Shown: positions 15,901 through 24,300 of the stretch, in pieces
How the letters are laid out: every line of letters starts with the position of its first letter
Position numbering within the stretch: the first letter of the stretch is position 1
NCBI RefSeq assembly: GCF_000745315.1
Contig: NZ_JQNQ01000001.1
Location: 1,550,001 to 1,614,000 of the forward strand
Direction of reading: 5' to 3'
Origin: Salegentibacter sp. Hel_I_6
GTDB taxonomy: Bacteria; Bacteroidota; Bacteroidia; Flavobacteriales; Flavobacteriaceae
DNA length: 64,000 nucleotides
The notes under the pieces: generated by a model
The model's input: only the letters and a program-made list of their open reading frames with translations
The model's database searches: none
Told to the model about the DNA's origin: nothing
Made by a program: the position numbers and the translations under genes

Positions 15901-17387
15901 TAGGTAAGGCATAAGAAAATAGCACCTATCATGGCAAAACCAAAAGTAAATGCCATTGGCCGAAACATTTTCCCTTCTACCCCCGTTAGAAAAAGAATGG
16001 GCGCAAATACGATAAGAATGATAATTTGTCCAAAAAAGGCGGAACCCATCATCGTACTTCCGGCATCATAGGCTACTTCATCCATTTTAGCCTTATTAAA
16101 TTTTATTTTGCCGGAACGCATCCGTTTTTGTATTTCATATACCGTACCCTCAATGATGATCACAGCACCGTCTATAATAATTCCAAAGTCAATAGCTCCC
16201 AAACTCATTAGATTGGCCCAGACATTGAATTGCTTCATCAATATAAAAGCAAAAAGAAGTGATAATGGAATGGTAGTAGCAGTTATAAGACCGCCTCTCA
16301 GACTACCTAATAATATTACTAAGGCAAAAATCACGATTAAAGCACCTTCCAGAAGATTCTGGGTCACGGTACTCGTAGTTCTTTCAATTAAAACACTTCT
16401 GTCAAGGAAGGGTTCTATTGATAAACCTTCAGGCAAAGATTGTTCTACCGTCTCCATACGATCCTGAACATTTGCAATTACTTTATTAGGATTTGCACCT
16501 TTCAACATGAGCACCATACCGCCAACAGCTTCACGGCCATCCTGGGTAAAAGCACCATAGCGTACCTGGCTACCAAACTGGACCTCTTCAGCTGCATCTC
16601 CAATTGTTACAGGCACTCCATTTTCATTCTTGATAACAATAGATTTTATATCATCTAGTGACCTGATTAAACCCTCACCACGGATAAAATTGGCCATATT
16701 ATTTTTTTCTATATATGCACCGCCTGTATTAACATTATTTTTTTGCAGGGCATCGAAGACTTGGGAAATAGAAACGTTTAACGCATTCAGTTTTTCGGGA
16801 TTAATGGCAATTTCATATTGTTTTATAGAGCCCCCAAATGAATTTACCTCTACTACACCTTCGACGAGGGTCATTTGACGCTTTACGATCCAATCCTGGA
16901 TGGTACGCAATTCCGTAGGGGAATAAACGGTGTCATACTCTTTTTGGGGCTTTATCGTATATTGATAAATCTCACCCAAACCTGTAGTAATGGGTCCCAT
17001 AGCGGGACTTCCAAATTTTTCAGGTATTTGGTCCCTGACTTCGTTTAGTTTTTCCTGAACCAGTTGACGGGGTTTGTAAATGCCCATATCGTCCTCAAAA
17101 ACAATTGTAACCACGGAAAGGCCAAATCGGGAAACAGATCGTATTTCCGTAACCCCGGGCAGGTTCCCCATTGAGAGTTCTACAGGATAGGTTACAAATT
17201 GTTCAATATCTTCTGTTGCAAGATTAGGTGATTGGGTGATCACCTGAACCTGGTTGTTAGTAATATCTGGCACCGATCCCAGGTTGACGGTCATCATGGA
17301 CCAAATACCCGTCCCTATCAGCGCTAAGGTAAGTAGTCCAATAATAAATTTATTATTAATGGAAAATGCGATTATCTTATTAATCAT
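12954..17387 (-). CDS. czcA: CzcA-family RND metal efflux pump fused to a TolC-like outer-membrane factor
   Basis: A 1477-residue fusion. Residues 1-1045 are a heavy-metal-efflux RND permease with 12 membrane helices, and TM4 contains D400-F-G-x3-D406-x6-E413, the CzcA-type proton relay. After the last helix and a basic linker, a second hydrophobic signal-like helix (about 1064-1080) ends in N-A-Q, followed by about 400 residues of the TolC/CzcC outer-membrane factor family (two repeats of long helices). The czcC role is thus encoded in the same polypeptide; no separate czcC gene is present here. The internal helix may be a cleavable signal, letting the two halves part after export, or a tether. 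The gene begins the visible czc transcript after the DUF6660 gene, with czcB 22 bases downstream. Confidence 0.92.
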   Translation of the reverse strand: MINKIIAFSINNKFIIGLLTLALIGTGIWSMMTVNLGSVPDITNNQVQVITQSPNLATEDIEQFVTYPVELSMGNLPGVTEIRSVSRFGLSVVTIVFEDDMGIYKPRQLVQEKLNEVRDQIPEKFGSPAMGPITTGLGEIYQYTIKPQKEYDTVYSPTELRTIQDWIVKRQMTLVEGVVEVNSFGGSIKQYEIAINPEKLNALNVSISQVFDALQKNNVNTGGAYIEKNNMANFIRGEGLIRSLDDIKSIVIKNENGVPVTIGDAAEEVQFGSQVRYGAFTQDGREAVGGMVLMLKGANPNKVIANVQDRMETVEQSLPEGLSIEPFLDRSVLIERTTSTVTQNLLEGALIVIFALVILLGSLRGGLITATTIPLSLLFAFILMKQFNVWANLMSLGAIDFGIIIDGAVIIIEGTVYEIQKRMRSGKIKFNKAKMDEVAYDAGSTMMGSAFFGQIIILIVFAPILFLTGVEGKMFRPMAFTFGFAMIGAIFLCLTYVPMMSALFMKPIQNKKNWFGKFERWLEKVSDKIIGGIQKGYMPLLKGALRLKFIVLGSAVVLLIVAGFIFSRMGGEFVPQLDEGDIAMQALIRPGSGLSEAIDVSTKIEDILLENFPEVETAVARIGVADIPTDPMPMDIADMFIVLEKDMDNWTSASSKEELIEKIKEKLNEELTGVNLVFSQPVELRFNELLTGVREDVAVKLYGEDLDLLAEKADKMAEIIQTIPGVGDVNPERTSGLPQMTVRFNRKKIAQYGLDIEKINDYISAAFAGGTAGVIFEGEKRFDMVIRFDEAHRQSIDDLRTLYIDLPDGTQVPIKEVADISYVPGPMQISRDNTFRRTYVGVNARGRDVESVVNDIQQKLDEELDLPPGYYITYGGEFENLQRAKGRLQIVVPIALFLIFVLLYFALQSFSQSIMIYIAIPLAAIGGIFALWLRDMPFSISAGVGFIVLFGVAVLNGLVLINRFNSLKEEGVTSIKDRIFTGTKERIRPIMLTATTDIFGFLPMAFSSSAGAEVQRPLATVVIGGMLTATLLTLVVLPVLYTFVEKRREKKEQNKLGSSNSRSLATILIIGLMLGGTFSVNAQSDEMSSENPIQDSLQTISLEEAKEMAIQNFPQLKAAQLEIESEEVLRKTAYDFGNTQIFTGKEEVGNGSDGIYTQIGVQQQGIDVFGIAPRLKLQKERVALAENALELNTLEVEREVSRAWASVYTSKKRYRVYKKMDSIFEDIERAARIRYETEATSKLEYLATSNQGNEVKIQLEQSYRDYLKSIQRLNLWFVSDTIYDVPDLPVETLDEPLNFLVESLENHPLLQVSEQRIDVAKAVTRERKSEFLPKFQGQYGRQEIAGQSGFFQYQIGIQIPLFFGPELGRTQEAQVNRQIAEQNFYQDKIELETAYKNMREDYIKWRNSWNYYRDEALPLAKEQQGGSVLAFKEGAIDYVTFLQNIRDAIRIEVNAWSAFNDYLDSRYQLEYYLKNSN

Positions 17388-17398
17388 ATAAATAAAAA

Positions 17399-17530
17399 TT
17401 TAATTCAGTTAAAATTCTTGATAATAATTTTGTGCCTAACAAAATCTATCAATAGGACCAAGGATCTAGTATGAGAACCAGGATTTGGTCAAAAAAGGAT
17501 ATAATTATCCTTTAAAAAAACTGAATTAAA
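17399..17530. repeat. 12-bp inverted repeat flanking the czcA upstream region, with an internal hairpin
   Basis: TTTAATTCAGTT at 17399-17410 is the exact reverse complement of AACTGAATTAAA at 17519-17530. Between them lies a second inverted repeat, AAAGGATA (17495-17502), loop TAAT, TATCCTTT (17507-17514). The right arm overlaps the stop codon of the DUF6660 gene. The left arm lies just before the czcA start, so the structure spans the whole intergenic region. It could act as operator DNA, as a mRNA stem controlling czcA, or as a weak terminator after the DUF6660 gene; the short run of A after the hairpin on the plus strand does not make a minus-strand terminator. Confidence 0.5.
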
Positions 17531-17852
17531 CTTTTGGAGGATCTAAAAAGGAAAGAATAGGTTCTTCCACTGAGCTGTCAAAATGGACAAAGGCTTTTGA
17601 TGGAATTTCAATAATCAAAGCCTTGAAATTTGAAGAACCGAAATCTACTGTATGCACATGGCAGCAATGGCAACTACAAAAAGGAGGGCATAAATCTGCT
17701 ACTTTATCATGTGAATAGTCGATATCTAAATTCTGCGTAGCAACCACTGTTACTTCTGAATCAGAAATCACTTGTGAAGTGTCACTATCATTACAGGCTA
17801 ATAAGTTAAGCCCGAATATATATAGAGATAATATGACAGCGATAATTTTCAC
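17526..17852 (-). CDS. DUF6660-family small Cys/His-rich protein
   Basis: A 108-residue protein starting at GTG (17850-17852). It has an N-terminal hydrophobic helix (about 3-16) ending at a Cys in L-A-C, so a lipoprotein or anchored protein is possible. The core motif D-L-C-P-P-F-C-S-C-H-C-C-H-V-H (about 53-67) is typical of the DUF6660 family found near metal efflux genes in Bacteroidota. The cluster of five Cys and two or more His could bind Cu or Zn in the periplasm. I prefer GTG over an upstream TTG (17876), because homologs begin at M-K-x-I and a TATCTTTG promoter-like element on the minus strand (complement of 17857-17864) overlaps the upstream part. It is the first gene of the czc block. 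Confidence 0.75.
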   Translation of the reverse strand: MKIIAVILSLYIFGLNLLACNDSDTSQVISDSEVTVVATQNLDIDYSHDKVADLCPPFCSCHCCHVHTVDFGSSNFKALIIEIPSKAFVHFDSSVEEPILSFLDPPKV

Positions 17853-18079
17853 ACTACAAAGATAAAAAAAAATCAATGCACAGATTGTGCAAAAAGAATA
17901 GGAACAGATTTCAAAAGGTTTATCACATAATTTGATAATAATTTCAATTAAAAAATTACCAAGATCTTATACTGAAGAATTAGAACATTGTTTTTTAATA
18001 AGCTATTTAATGAAATAGAGAATTATACAAATCCTTCAAATTACTAAGTTACACTTCGAATGAGATAGGAAATATCCCC

Positions 18080-18103
18080 AAATAATGTTAATTAACATTA
18101 TTT
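18080..18103. repeat. 24-bp perfect palindrome
   Basis: The sequence AAATAATGTTAA followed directly by its reverse complement TTAACATTATTT forms a spacer-free palindrome. Such symmetry fits a dimeric DNA-binding protein site rather than a transcription terminator, since there is no loop and no GC stem. It lies between the DUF6660 gene and the tRNA gene, about 250 bases upstream of the metal block, where an operator for the block or a recombination site would be expected. The binding protein is unknown. Confidence 0.6.
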
Positions 18104-18128
18104 TCTATTCAAATTTGGCTTTCCAAAA

Positions 18129-18149
18129 ATGTTGTACCTATGTTGTACC
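18129..18149. repeat. Tandem direct repeat ATGTTGTACC with 11-bp period
   Basis: Two exact copies of ATGTTGTACC (18129-18138 and 18140-18149) are spaced one helical turn apart, just beyond the tRNA terminator. Same-face direct repeats close to a tRNA 3' end resemble arm-type integrase sites or a small regulator site. No integrase gene is visible, so the role is open. Confidence 0.45.
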
Positions 18150-18156
18150 CAGTCCA

Positions 18157-18188
18157 TAAAAAAAGGCCTTACATTTCTGTAAAGCCTT
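18157..18188 (-). terminator. Rho-independent terminator after tRNA-fMet
   Basis: Read on the minus strand, an 11-base stem with one mismatch (AAGGCTTTACA paired with TGTAAGGCCTT) and loop GAAA is followed by seven T. It starts 12 bases past the tRNA 3' end and would stop the tRNA transcript before the metal block. Confidence 0.8.
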
Positions 18189-18199
18189 GTCATTGCTAG

Positions 18200-18272
<73 letters not shown>

Positions 18273-18390
18273 ATATCGACTGCAAATATAAGACAGTTTT
18301 TAAGTTCCTACAAAGCTTTTTCAATAAAAATTTAAAGAAAAAAATATAAGAATATTGCAAAGCTGGATATCAGCAAATTAAGCCTAAGAA

Positions 18391-18573
18391 TTACTGTTCA
18401 ATACTATTCGCCTCGAAAGATTGAAGCTCATTCTCACTAAAAGAAACTGTAAATTCAATAGGATTACAGCAATTTTCGCAATCTTCAATATAAGTTTGCC
18501 GACTTACCGATGGATCTAGTAAAATCGAAATCTCTTCCCAACAATATGGGCATTGAAAAAAATGCTCAAACAT
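18391..18573 (-). CDS. CPXCG-motif cysteine-rich zinc-ribbon protein
   Basis: A 60-residue protein with C8-P-Y-C11 followed by W-E-E, and C32-x2-C35 (C-E-N-C-C). This is the layout of the small CPXCG family, found widely in Bacteria and predicted to bind one zinc. The acidic C-terminus (S-F-E-A-N-S-I-E) carries no motif. It lies 3 bases downstream of the TolC gene of the RND operon, which suggests cotranscription without implying a shared function. No biochemical role is known for the family. Confidence 0.82.
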   Translation of the reverse strand: MFEHFFQCPYCWEEISILLDPSVSRQTYIEDCENCCNPIEFTVSFSENELQSFEANSIEQ

Positions 18574-18576
18574 AAT

Positions 18577-19911
18577 TTATAATTCAATATTCAATAATTG
18601 CCCTGTGAGTTGTAGCAATTCTAACTCTGCAATCTTGGCATCGTATTTTGCAAGATTTAGACTGGTTTTTGCATCTAGCAAATTAACCTGTGCCTGCCTG
18701 AATTCAATAGAAGTAATTCTGCCAAGATTAAATTGTTCTTCTGAACGTTCAAAATTATCACGGTTGGTGTCTACATTTTCTTCCTGAACCCTATATACAT
18801 ACAACCTGTTTTCATAATTTCCCAAGGCATTGGCGATATCCCTTCTAATTCCTAATTCCACCTGTTTCTTTTGCAATTCTTGATTCTCATGGGTTATTTT
18901 AGCATTTTGAATCTGTACAATGGTATTCCCGCCATCAAAAAGATTCCAGGTTAAGCTTACTCCACCAGAGATCCCATCTGTAGTTTGTCTACTACCCGGA
19001 AAGAAGGCCGTAGCTGCACTTCTGTTAAAATTCCAACCATAGGATCCCGTAAGATCTACAGCAGGTAAATAACCAGATTTGCTAATTTTTATATCATAAT
19101 CTGTTATAGCCAGGTTTCTATCGAGTTGTAATAAGGATACATTATTAGCTTCTGCCTCATCTATAAAGGCTTCCAATTGTAATTTCTGGATGAAATTAAC
19201 CGTGGTATCTACCTCAAAATCCTTATCGGTAACCTGCCTATTTAATAAAACATTTAAATCCCGTTTGGTATTATTAAGTTGTTGCCTGGTTTGAAGTAAA
19301 GTAACACTATCGTTATTCACATCTACCCTGGCATTAAGCACCACAAGATTATTGCTTTGTCCATAATCAAACTGATATTCCGCCCGTGTAACCCGATCTT
19401 TTGAAGTTTGTAAAACATCTTTCAAAACTTCAACATTTTCAGTAAGCCTGGCAATTTCGTAATAAACACTTAATAGCTGAAGCATCGTGTTCTCAATAGT
19501 TTCCCGTGCCTGAAGTTTAGAAAGATCGTATTGCTCTTTTAAACTTTTATAGTTGTAATATCTACCTAAACCATCAAATAGAGTATAACCTACATTAATA
19601 GAAGCATTGTAAGAATTACTTTCTATCCCACGCTGGTCTAAAGGATCTCCTTCTTCGGGTTCTGTGAATCTATCATTTAAATCGTAACCGGCACCGGCAC
19701 GACCTGTTAAAGTTGGTAAATAACCCGAATTAAAAATCCCCTGGTTATTTTCTGCAATTTCTACTTCATTTTTAGCTATTTCAATACCGTAATTACGCTC
19801 TAATGCGAGTGCTATGGCTTCTTCTTTGGTTATAACTTCATTTTCCTGAGCTGTGACAGCGCCCATAAAAAATAAAGCGATCAAAAGGATTAAATTACCC
19901 GATCTCTCCAT
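18577..19911 (-). CDS. TolC-family outer-membrane efflux protein
   Basis: Outer-membrane channel of a tripartite efflux system. The 444-residue product has a signal peptide (M-E-R-S-G-N then a hydrophobic run ending at V-T-A-Q near residue 22) and two OEP repeats of long helices, including T-K-E-E-A-I-A-L-A-L near the start. I chose the ATG at 19911, which gives a clean signal peptide and overlaps the RND stop by 17 bases; an upstream ATG at 19959 would add a Lys-rich stretch before the signal. It completes the operon MFP-RND-TolC on the minus strand. Substrates are likely drugs, dyes or lipids rather than metals, judging from the HAE1-type RND partner. Confidence 0.9.
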   Translation of the reverse strand: MERSGNLILLIALFFMGAVTAQENEVITKEEAIALALERNYGIEIAKNEVEIAENNQGIFNSGYLPTLTGRAGAGYDLNDRFTEPEEGDPLDQRGIESNSYNASINVGYTLFDGLGRYYNYKSLKEQYDLSKLQARETIENTMLQLLSVYYEIARLTENVEVLKDVLQTSKDRVTRAEYQFDYGQSNNLVVLNARVDVNNDSVTLLQTRQQLNNTKRDLNVLLNRQVTDKDFEVDTTVNFIQKLQLEAFIDEAEANNVSLLQLDRNLAITDYDIKISKSGYLPAVDLTGSYGWNFNRSAATAFFPGSRQTTDGISGGVSLTWNLFDGGNTIVQIQNAKITHENQELQKKQVELGIRRDIANALGNYENRLYVYRVQEENVDTNRDNFERSEEQFNLGRITSIEFRQAQVNLLDAKTSLNLAKYDAKIAELELLQLTGQLLNIEL

Positions 19912-22900
19912 GCGCTTTTTCTTCTTTTTGTTCTTTAATAGCTCGTTCAACCTCTTCATTAGTCACTCTATTCCCCGTAGCAAGCCATTTACTGCCTACT
20001 TTAATATTATTACTTATCGATAACAGCAATGGTAGCAAAAGTAATGTGAGGATTGTAGCAATAGCGATTCCGTAAGATATAGAAATTGCCATTGGTTTTA
20101 AAAACTGTGCCTGCCTGCTTTTTTCTAAAAGCAATGGCGCCATACCGGCAATAGTAGTTAATGATGTTAGAAAAATAGCCCTAAATCTTGATCTTCCAGC
20201 TTCATAAAGGGCATCTTCAAACTTGGCTCCATCACGCAAATTTCCGTTGAATTTACTAATGAGTACGAGCCCATCATTCACCATAATTCCCACCAGAGCA
20301 ATAATACCCAATGCTGAAAGTACATTTACAGGAAAATCGTGAATCCAGTGTCCCCAGGCTACTCCAATAATACTGAAAGGAATCATTATCATTAATAATA
20401 AAGGCTGGCTGTAACTTCTAAAAGTAAATGCGATTACTGCATATATTAGAAACAATATCACCGGTAAAACTCCCTCAGCTGAACTGGTTAATTTATTAGC
20501 TTCCCTGTTTTGCCCTTCATATGAAACTGAAAGGCTTGGATATTTTGAAAGTAATTCAGGCATTACATCGCTTCTAATATCTGCCAGAATATCGGTAGAA
20601 CTTCCATTAGGATCTTCCATATCTGCACTTACTCTAATTTCACGCAAACCATCTAAATGACTAATAGATTCGGTACCGCGAACAATTTCGTAATTTGCAA
20701 TTTCGTCAAACGGAACCCGATCTCCACCCGGGGTGGTAAGGCGCATATCATCTAAATCATTAATCGATGAACGGTTTTTTAGATCGTAGCGCACCCATAC
20801 CCTAATTTCGTCCTGGCCCCGCTGAAAACGTTGTACGGGGGTTCCAAAAAATCCATTTCTAACCTGCCGCATTACTTCACTAAGATCAAGACCAAGCGCA
20901 TAAGCGTTTTCCTTCAGCTTAATATTGATCTCTTTTATTCCCTGCGGATCGTTATCTTTTACATCTTTTAAAAGCGGACTATTTTCAAAATTTTCTTTTA
21001 ATTCTTCTTTGGCAGCCTCTAATTCCTGCAGGTTATTGCCTAATAGTGAAACCGAAACAGGATCTCCACCAAAATTACCTCCAGATCCAAAAGTAAGATT
21101 CTCTACCCCGAAAACAGGGCCAACTTCATCCCGAATTGCATTGGTGATCTCTGGCGATCCAAAATCCCTTTCTTCCCCGGGTAGTAAATTTACCTGTAAT
21201 GAGGCTTTATTGTTTCCGGGTCCAACTCGTTTAATGGTATTTTCAACCACCTGTTTACCCCCACTCTGCCTTTTAGAAAAATCTTCGTTAACGCGCCAGG
21301 CCGCCTCTTCAACCATAGAAATAATAGAATCGGTTCGCTCTGGGTTTACTCCTTCAGCCATTAACAAATCTATACTCACACGATCACTGGCAATACTGGG
21401 AAATAAAGTTACCCTAATCCAATTCCCACCAATAGCTCCAATGGTTAGAATCAAAACAGCCACAAGAATTCCTAAAGCAAGCATTTGCTGTCTAAGTACA
21501 AATTTGAGCACAGGACTGTAAAGCTTATCTCTTAAATAATTCATTCCGCGGTCTCCCATTCGGTTTACTACTCGCATTTTAACGAACAGCTTTGCCAAAC
21601 CTTTTTTCTTTTTATCTTCTTCAGGATCTCTAGCCTGTAAAGCCTTGGAATGTGCAATATGCGCCGGTAAAATTATGAGTGCTTCCACCAGGGAAACTCC
21701 CAGGGTAAGAATGACGACAGTGGAAACTTCTCCAAAGAACTCTCCAATCCTACTATCCAGAAACAGAAATGTAGAAAATGCTAAAACCGTAGTTAAAATT
21801 GCTGAAATAATTGGCGGAATCACTTCCATAGTACCATCTAAAGCAGCCTGAACAGGAGTTTTCCCCATCTCATAATGCTGATAGATATTTTCGCCAATTA
21901 CAATCCCATCATCAACCAGGATTCCAATTACAATGATCATCCCGAATAAGGAAAGCACATTTATGGTAACCCCGAATTGACCTGCAAACATAAACATTCC
22001 CAAAAAGGCCACCGGGAGTCCAAAAGCAACCCAAAATGCCAATCTGGTATTTAGAAAAATAGAAAGGAATAATAGTACGAGAAATATACCCATCGCACCA
22101 TTCTCAAGAAGTAATTGCGTTCGTTGACCTAACGTTATAGAAGAATCTGAAACTACATCTAATCGAATATTACTACTTTTCGAGTTATAATCTTTGATAT
22201 AGGCTTTTACCGTTTTTGCAGCCGATAAAAGATCTTCATTATTGGTATTGCTTATTGCTACGTTTACGGCAATATTCCCATTGAAATAAGAAGAGTTGGA
22301 AGTTTCACCAAATTGATCCCTAACTTCTGCAATATCGCTTAACCTTGTGGTTTGACCTGTAACTGTAGATCTTATTACAAGATCATTCAAAGCATCAGCG
22401 TAGTAACTTCTACTATTCGCCCTAATTAGGTAATCTTCAGCTTCTGTTTTAATAGTACCACCTGTACTAAGAATATTTGCAGCCCCAACCGTTCTGGCTA
22501 CTTCTTCAAAAGTTAAGTTGTAAGCTAAAAGATCGTCCTGGCTAACCGCTATTTCAATTTCTTCCTCGGGAAACCCTGAAATCTCAATTTGCGAAATACC
22601 GTCTAGCTATCTTAGATCGTTTTCAATTTGTTCGCTAATACGCTTTAATGTCACTAATGGAACACCATCCCCGCTAATTGCAAAGCTTATAGAAGGCCTT
22701 ACCCGTTCTTCTTTAGAAACCACAAGTGGTTCCATTCCGCCGGGAAAAGTAGGCACACGATCTACTGCATTCTTAACTTCAGTGAGCATCACGTCTATAT
22801 CCTCATCCTGCTCAATTTCAACGGTAATTGAGCCCCCGCTTTCCCTTGCCGTAGAGGTTACCCGGTCTATTCCAACCAGCCCCTTAAGGTTATCTTCTAT

Positions 22901-23101
22901 TTTTAGAATAATTCCCTCTTCTATCTCCTCGGGAGCCGAACCTGGATAATTTACATTGATATTGATGATACGGGATTCTTCTAAAGGAAAAAAGGAAGAA
23001 TTTAAACTGAAGACCCCAACTAAACCAAAAATTAAAAAGGCAAGAATCACCACATTTACGGCGACATCGTACTTTATGAAGTAACTAATTAATTTTCTCA
23101 A
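19895..23101 (-). pseudogene. HAE1-type RND efflux permease interrupted by one in-frame amber codon
   Basis: The frame encodes a full-length RND pump (about 1068 codons). The first 164 codons (from a TTG start at 23101 that overlaps the adaptor stop as TTGA) cover TM1 and part of the porter domain. A TAG codon at 22607-22609 follows N-D-L-R, and the same frame continues at once with L-D-G-I-S-Q-I-E-I-S-G-F-P-E to the normal C-terminus at 19895. No base is inserted or lost, so this is a point nonsense change (or a sequencing error), not a frameshift. The remainder has the expected helices and the TM4 segment with G-I-L-V-D-D-G-I-V-I. Reinitiation at an internal ATG near 22390 would give a pump lacking TM1, which is unlikely to work. 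Confidence 0.85.
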
Positions 23102-24240
23102 AATTCCTCGGCTTTAGCGGTATCCTTCTCTTGCTGAACCTGTACTTTCATCCCGGGGTAAGCACCAGGCACAGTGGCAGAAACTAATTTTTCGCCGTCT
23201 TCAAGACCTTTAATCACCACCTTATTGGTTGAGAAATAAACAGGATTAATTTCTTCTAAAACCAGAAGGCTATCTTTCACGATATAAACTTTAGAACGAT
23301 CTACAAGCAGTTCTCTTGCAATTTCTATCGCATTATCTTCGTCCCTGGCATCTAGTTGTGCTTCCAGGTACATCCCTTCCCTAACGCGGGAATCTTCAAT
23401 TCTTATAAACACCTGGATTGTTTGAGAAGCCTGATCTATCCTGGCATTAATTCGGCTTACGGTACCGGTAAAGGTTTGATCACCATCAAGATTCTGAAGC
23501 GCTACATCCTCACCAATTTCTAATAAATCTGAAAACTTTTTACCTACTGCCACTTCCAGTTCGTAAACCGATGGATCTATAAATTCCCCAAGTTTTTGGC
23601 CAGGCCTTACCAAGGTACCGGGATTAACTGAAGCTTCAGTTAAGACACCATCAAACGGTGCTACGATTCTAAATTTACGAAGCCGTTCTTCCAGGTTCTT
23701 TATTTGATAATAGGCCGATTGGATTCCGCGACCAGTAATAAAATATTTTTCTTTATCTGAATCTGGCTCAGGTAATGGTTGCGTTACACTATTTACATCA
23801 AAATTATTGAGATAGTCCTGCCATTTTTGAAAGGATTCTGGATAATCCATTCTAAGGTCTGGCATAATTGAAGTGATATTATTGAATAATTCACTTTTAG
23901 AAGACCGAACACTTGCAGAATATTCGTCTGAATTAATACTTAAAAGAACCTGGCCCCTATTGTATTTCTGCCCGGGACGAAAATCTTTACTGCTGGATTG
24001 AAAAATACCTTCAACTTCAGAAAATAGCTCTAACTTTTTTAAAGCGGTAACATTTCCGTTGGCGGGTACTACAATTGGTACAGTGCGATTCTGTACAGTT
24101 TCTACAAATACATTTTTAACGGTTTTAGTATTATCGGGCACTTCCTGAACATTACTGTCAATTATTGCCTTTGCACCAAAAATAGCCAGAACTATTAGCA
24201 AAATTCCAAGAATGGAAAGTATAATTTTTCTTTTATCCAT
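23098..24240 (-). CDS. RND-type periplasmic adaptor (membrane fusion) protein
   Basis: The 380-residue AcrA/MdtA-like adaptor has an N-terminal membrane anchor (about 6-26), a barrel-sandwich hybrid region with F-R-P-G-Q-K-Y-N-R-G-Q-V-L near 93-105, a helical hairpin, the second lipoyl half with V-A-P-F-D-G-V-L-T-E-A near 193-203, and V-N-P-G-T-L-V-R-P-G-Q near 206-216. Its stop codon overlaps the TTG start of the RND gene. It bridges the inner-membrane pump and TolC. The three genes are collinear with overlaps, so they form one operon; loss of the pump would leave this adaptor without its partner unless another RND protein can use it. Confidence 0.9.
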   Translation of the reverse strand: MDKRKIILSILGILLIVLAIFGAKAIIDSNVQEVPDNTKTVKNVFVETVQNRTVPIVVPANGNVTALKKLELFSEVEGIFQSSSKDFRPGQKYNRGQVLLSINSDEYSASVRSSKSELFNNITSIMPDLRMDYPESFQKWQDYLNNFDVNSVTQPLPEPDSDKEKYFITGRGIQSAYYQIKNLEERLRKFRIVAPFDGVLTEASVNPGTLVRPGQKLGEFIDPSVYELEVAVGKKFSDLLEIGEDVALQNLDGDQTFTGTVSRINARIDQASQTIQVFIRIEDSRVREGMYLEAQLDARDEDNAIEIARELLVDRSKVYIVKDSLLVLEEINPVYFSTNKVVIKGLEDGEKLVSATVPGAYPGMKVQVQQEKDTAKAEEF

Positions 24241-24300
24241 GTGAGTAGGACACCTATTTGCCCGTTTGGTTTAATTTTATTTTGAAAAAATATGAAATAA

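Larger units (their letters stand above)
17877..18199. other. Gene-free gap between the metal block and tRNA-fMet
   Basis: No credible coding frame lies in this AT-rich stretch. It holds a perfect palindrome (18080-18103), a tandem 10-bp repeat (18129-18149) and the terminator of the tRNA transcript (18157-18188), each listed separately. The rest shows no clear structure. No integrase or transposase fragment was recognised. Confidence 0.6.

Noticed and set aside
14111..16878. Several plus-strand frames opposite czcA
   Set aside because: All are shadows of the fusion gene and have no recognisable domain.
17877..18199. Integrase gene or decayed mobile element beside tRNA-fMet
   Set aside because: No tyrosine recombinase motif or transposase remnant is present in any frame, and the tRNA keeps its own terminator; only short repeats remain.
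20925..21521. A 198-codon plus-strand frame opposite the RND gene
   Set aside because: Composition is that of antisense RND sequence; no motif or start signal supports it.
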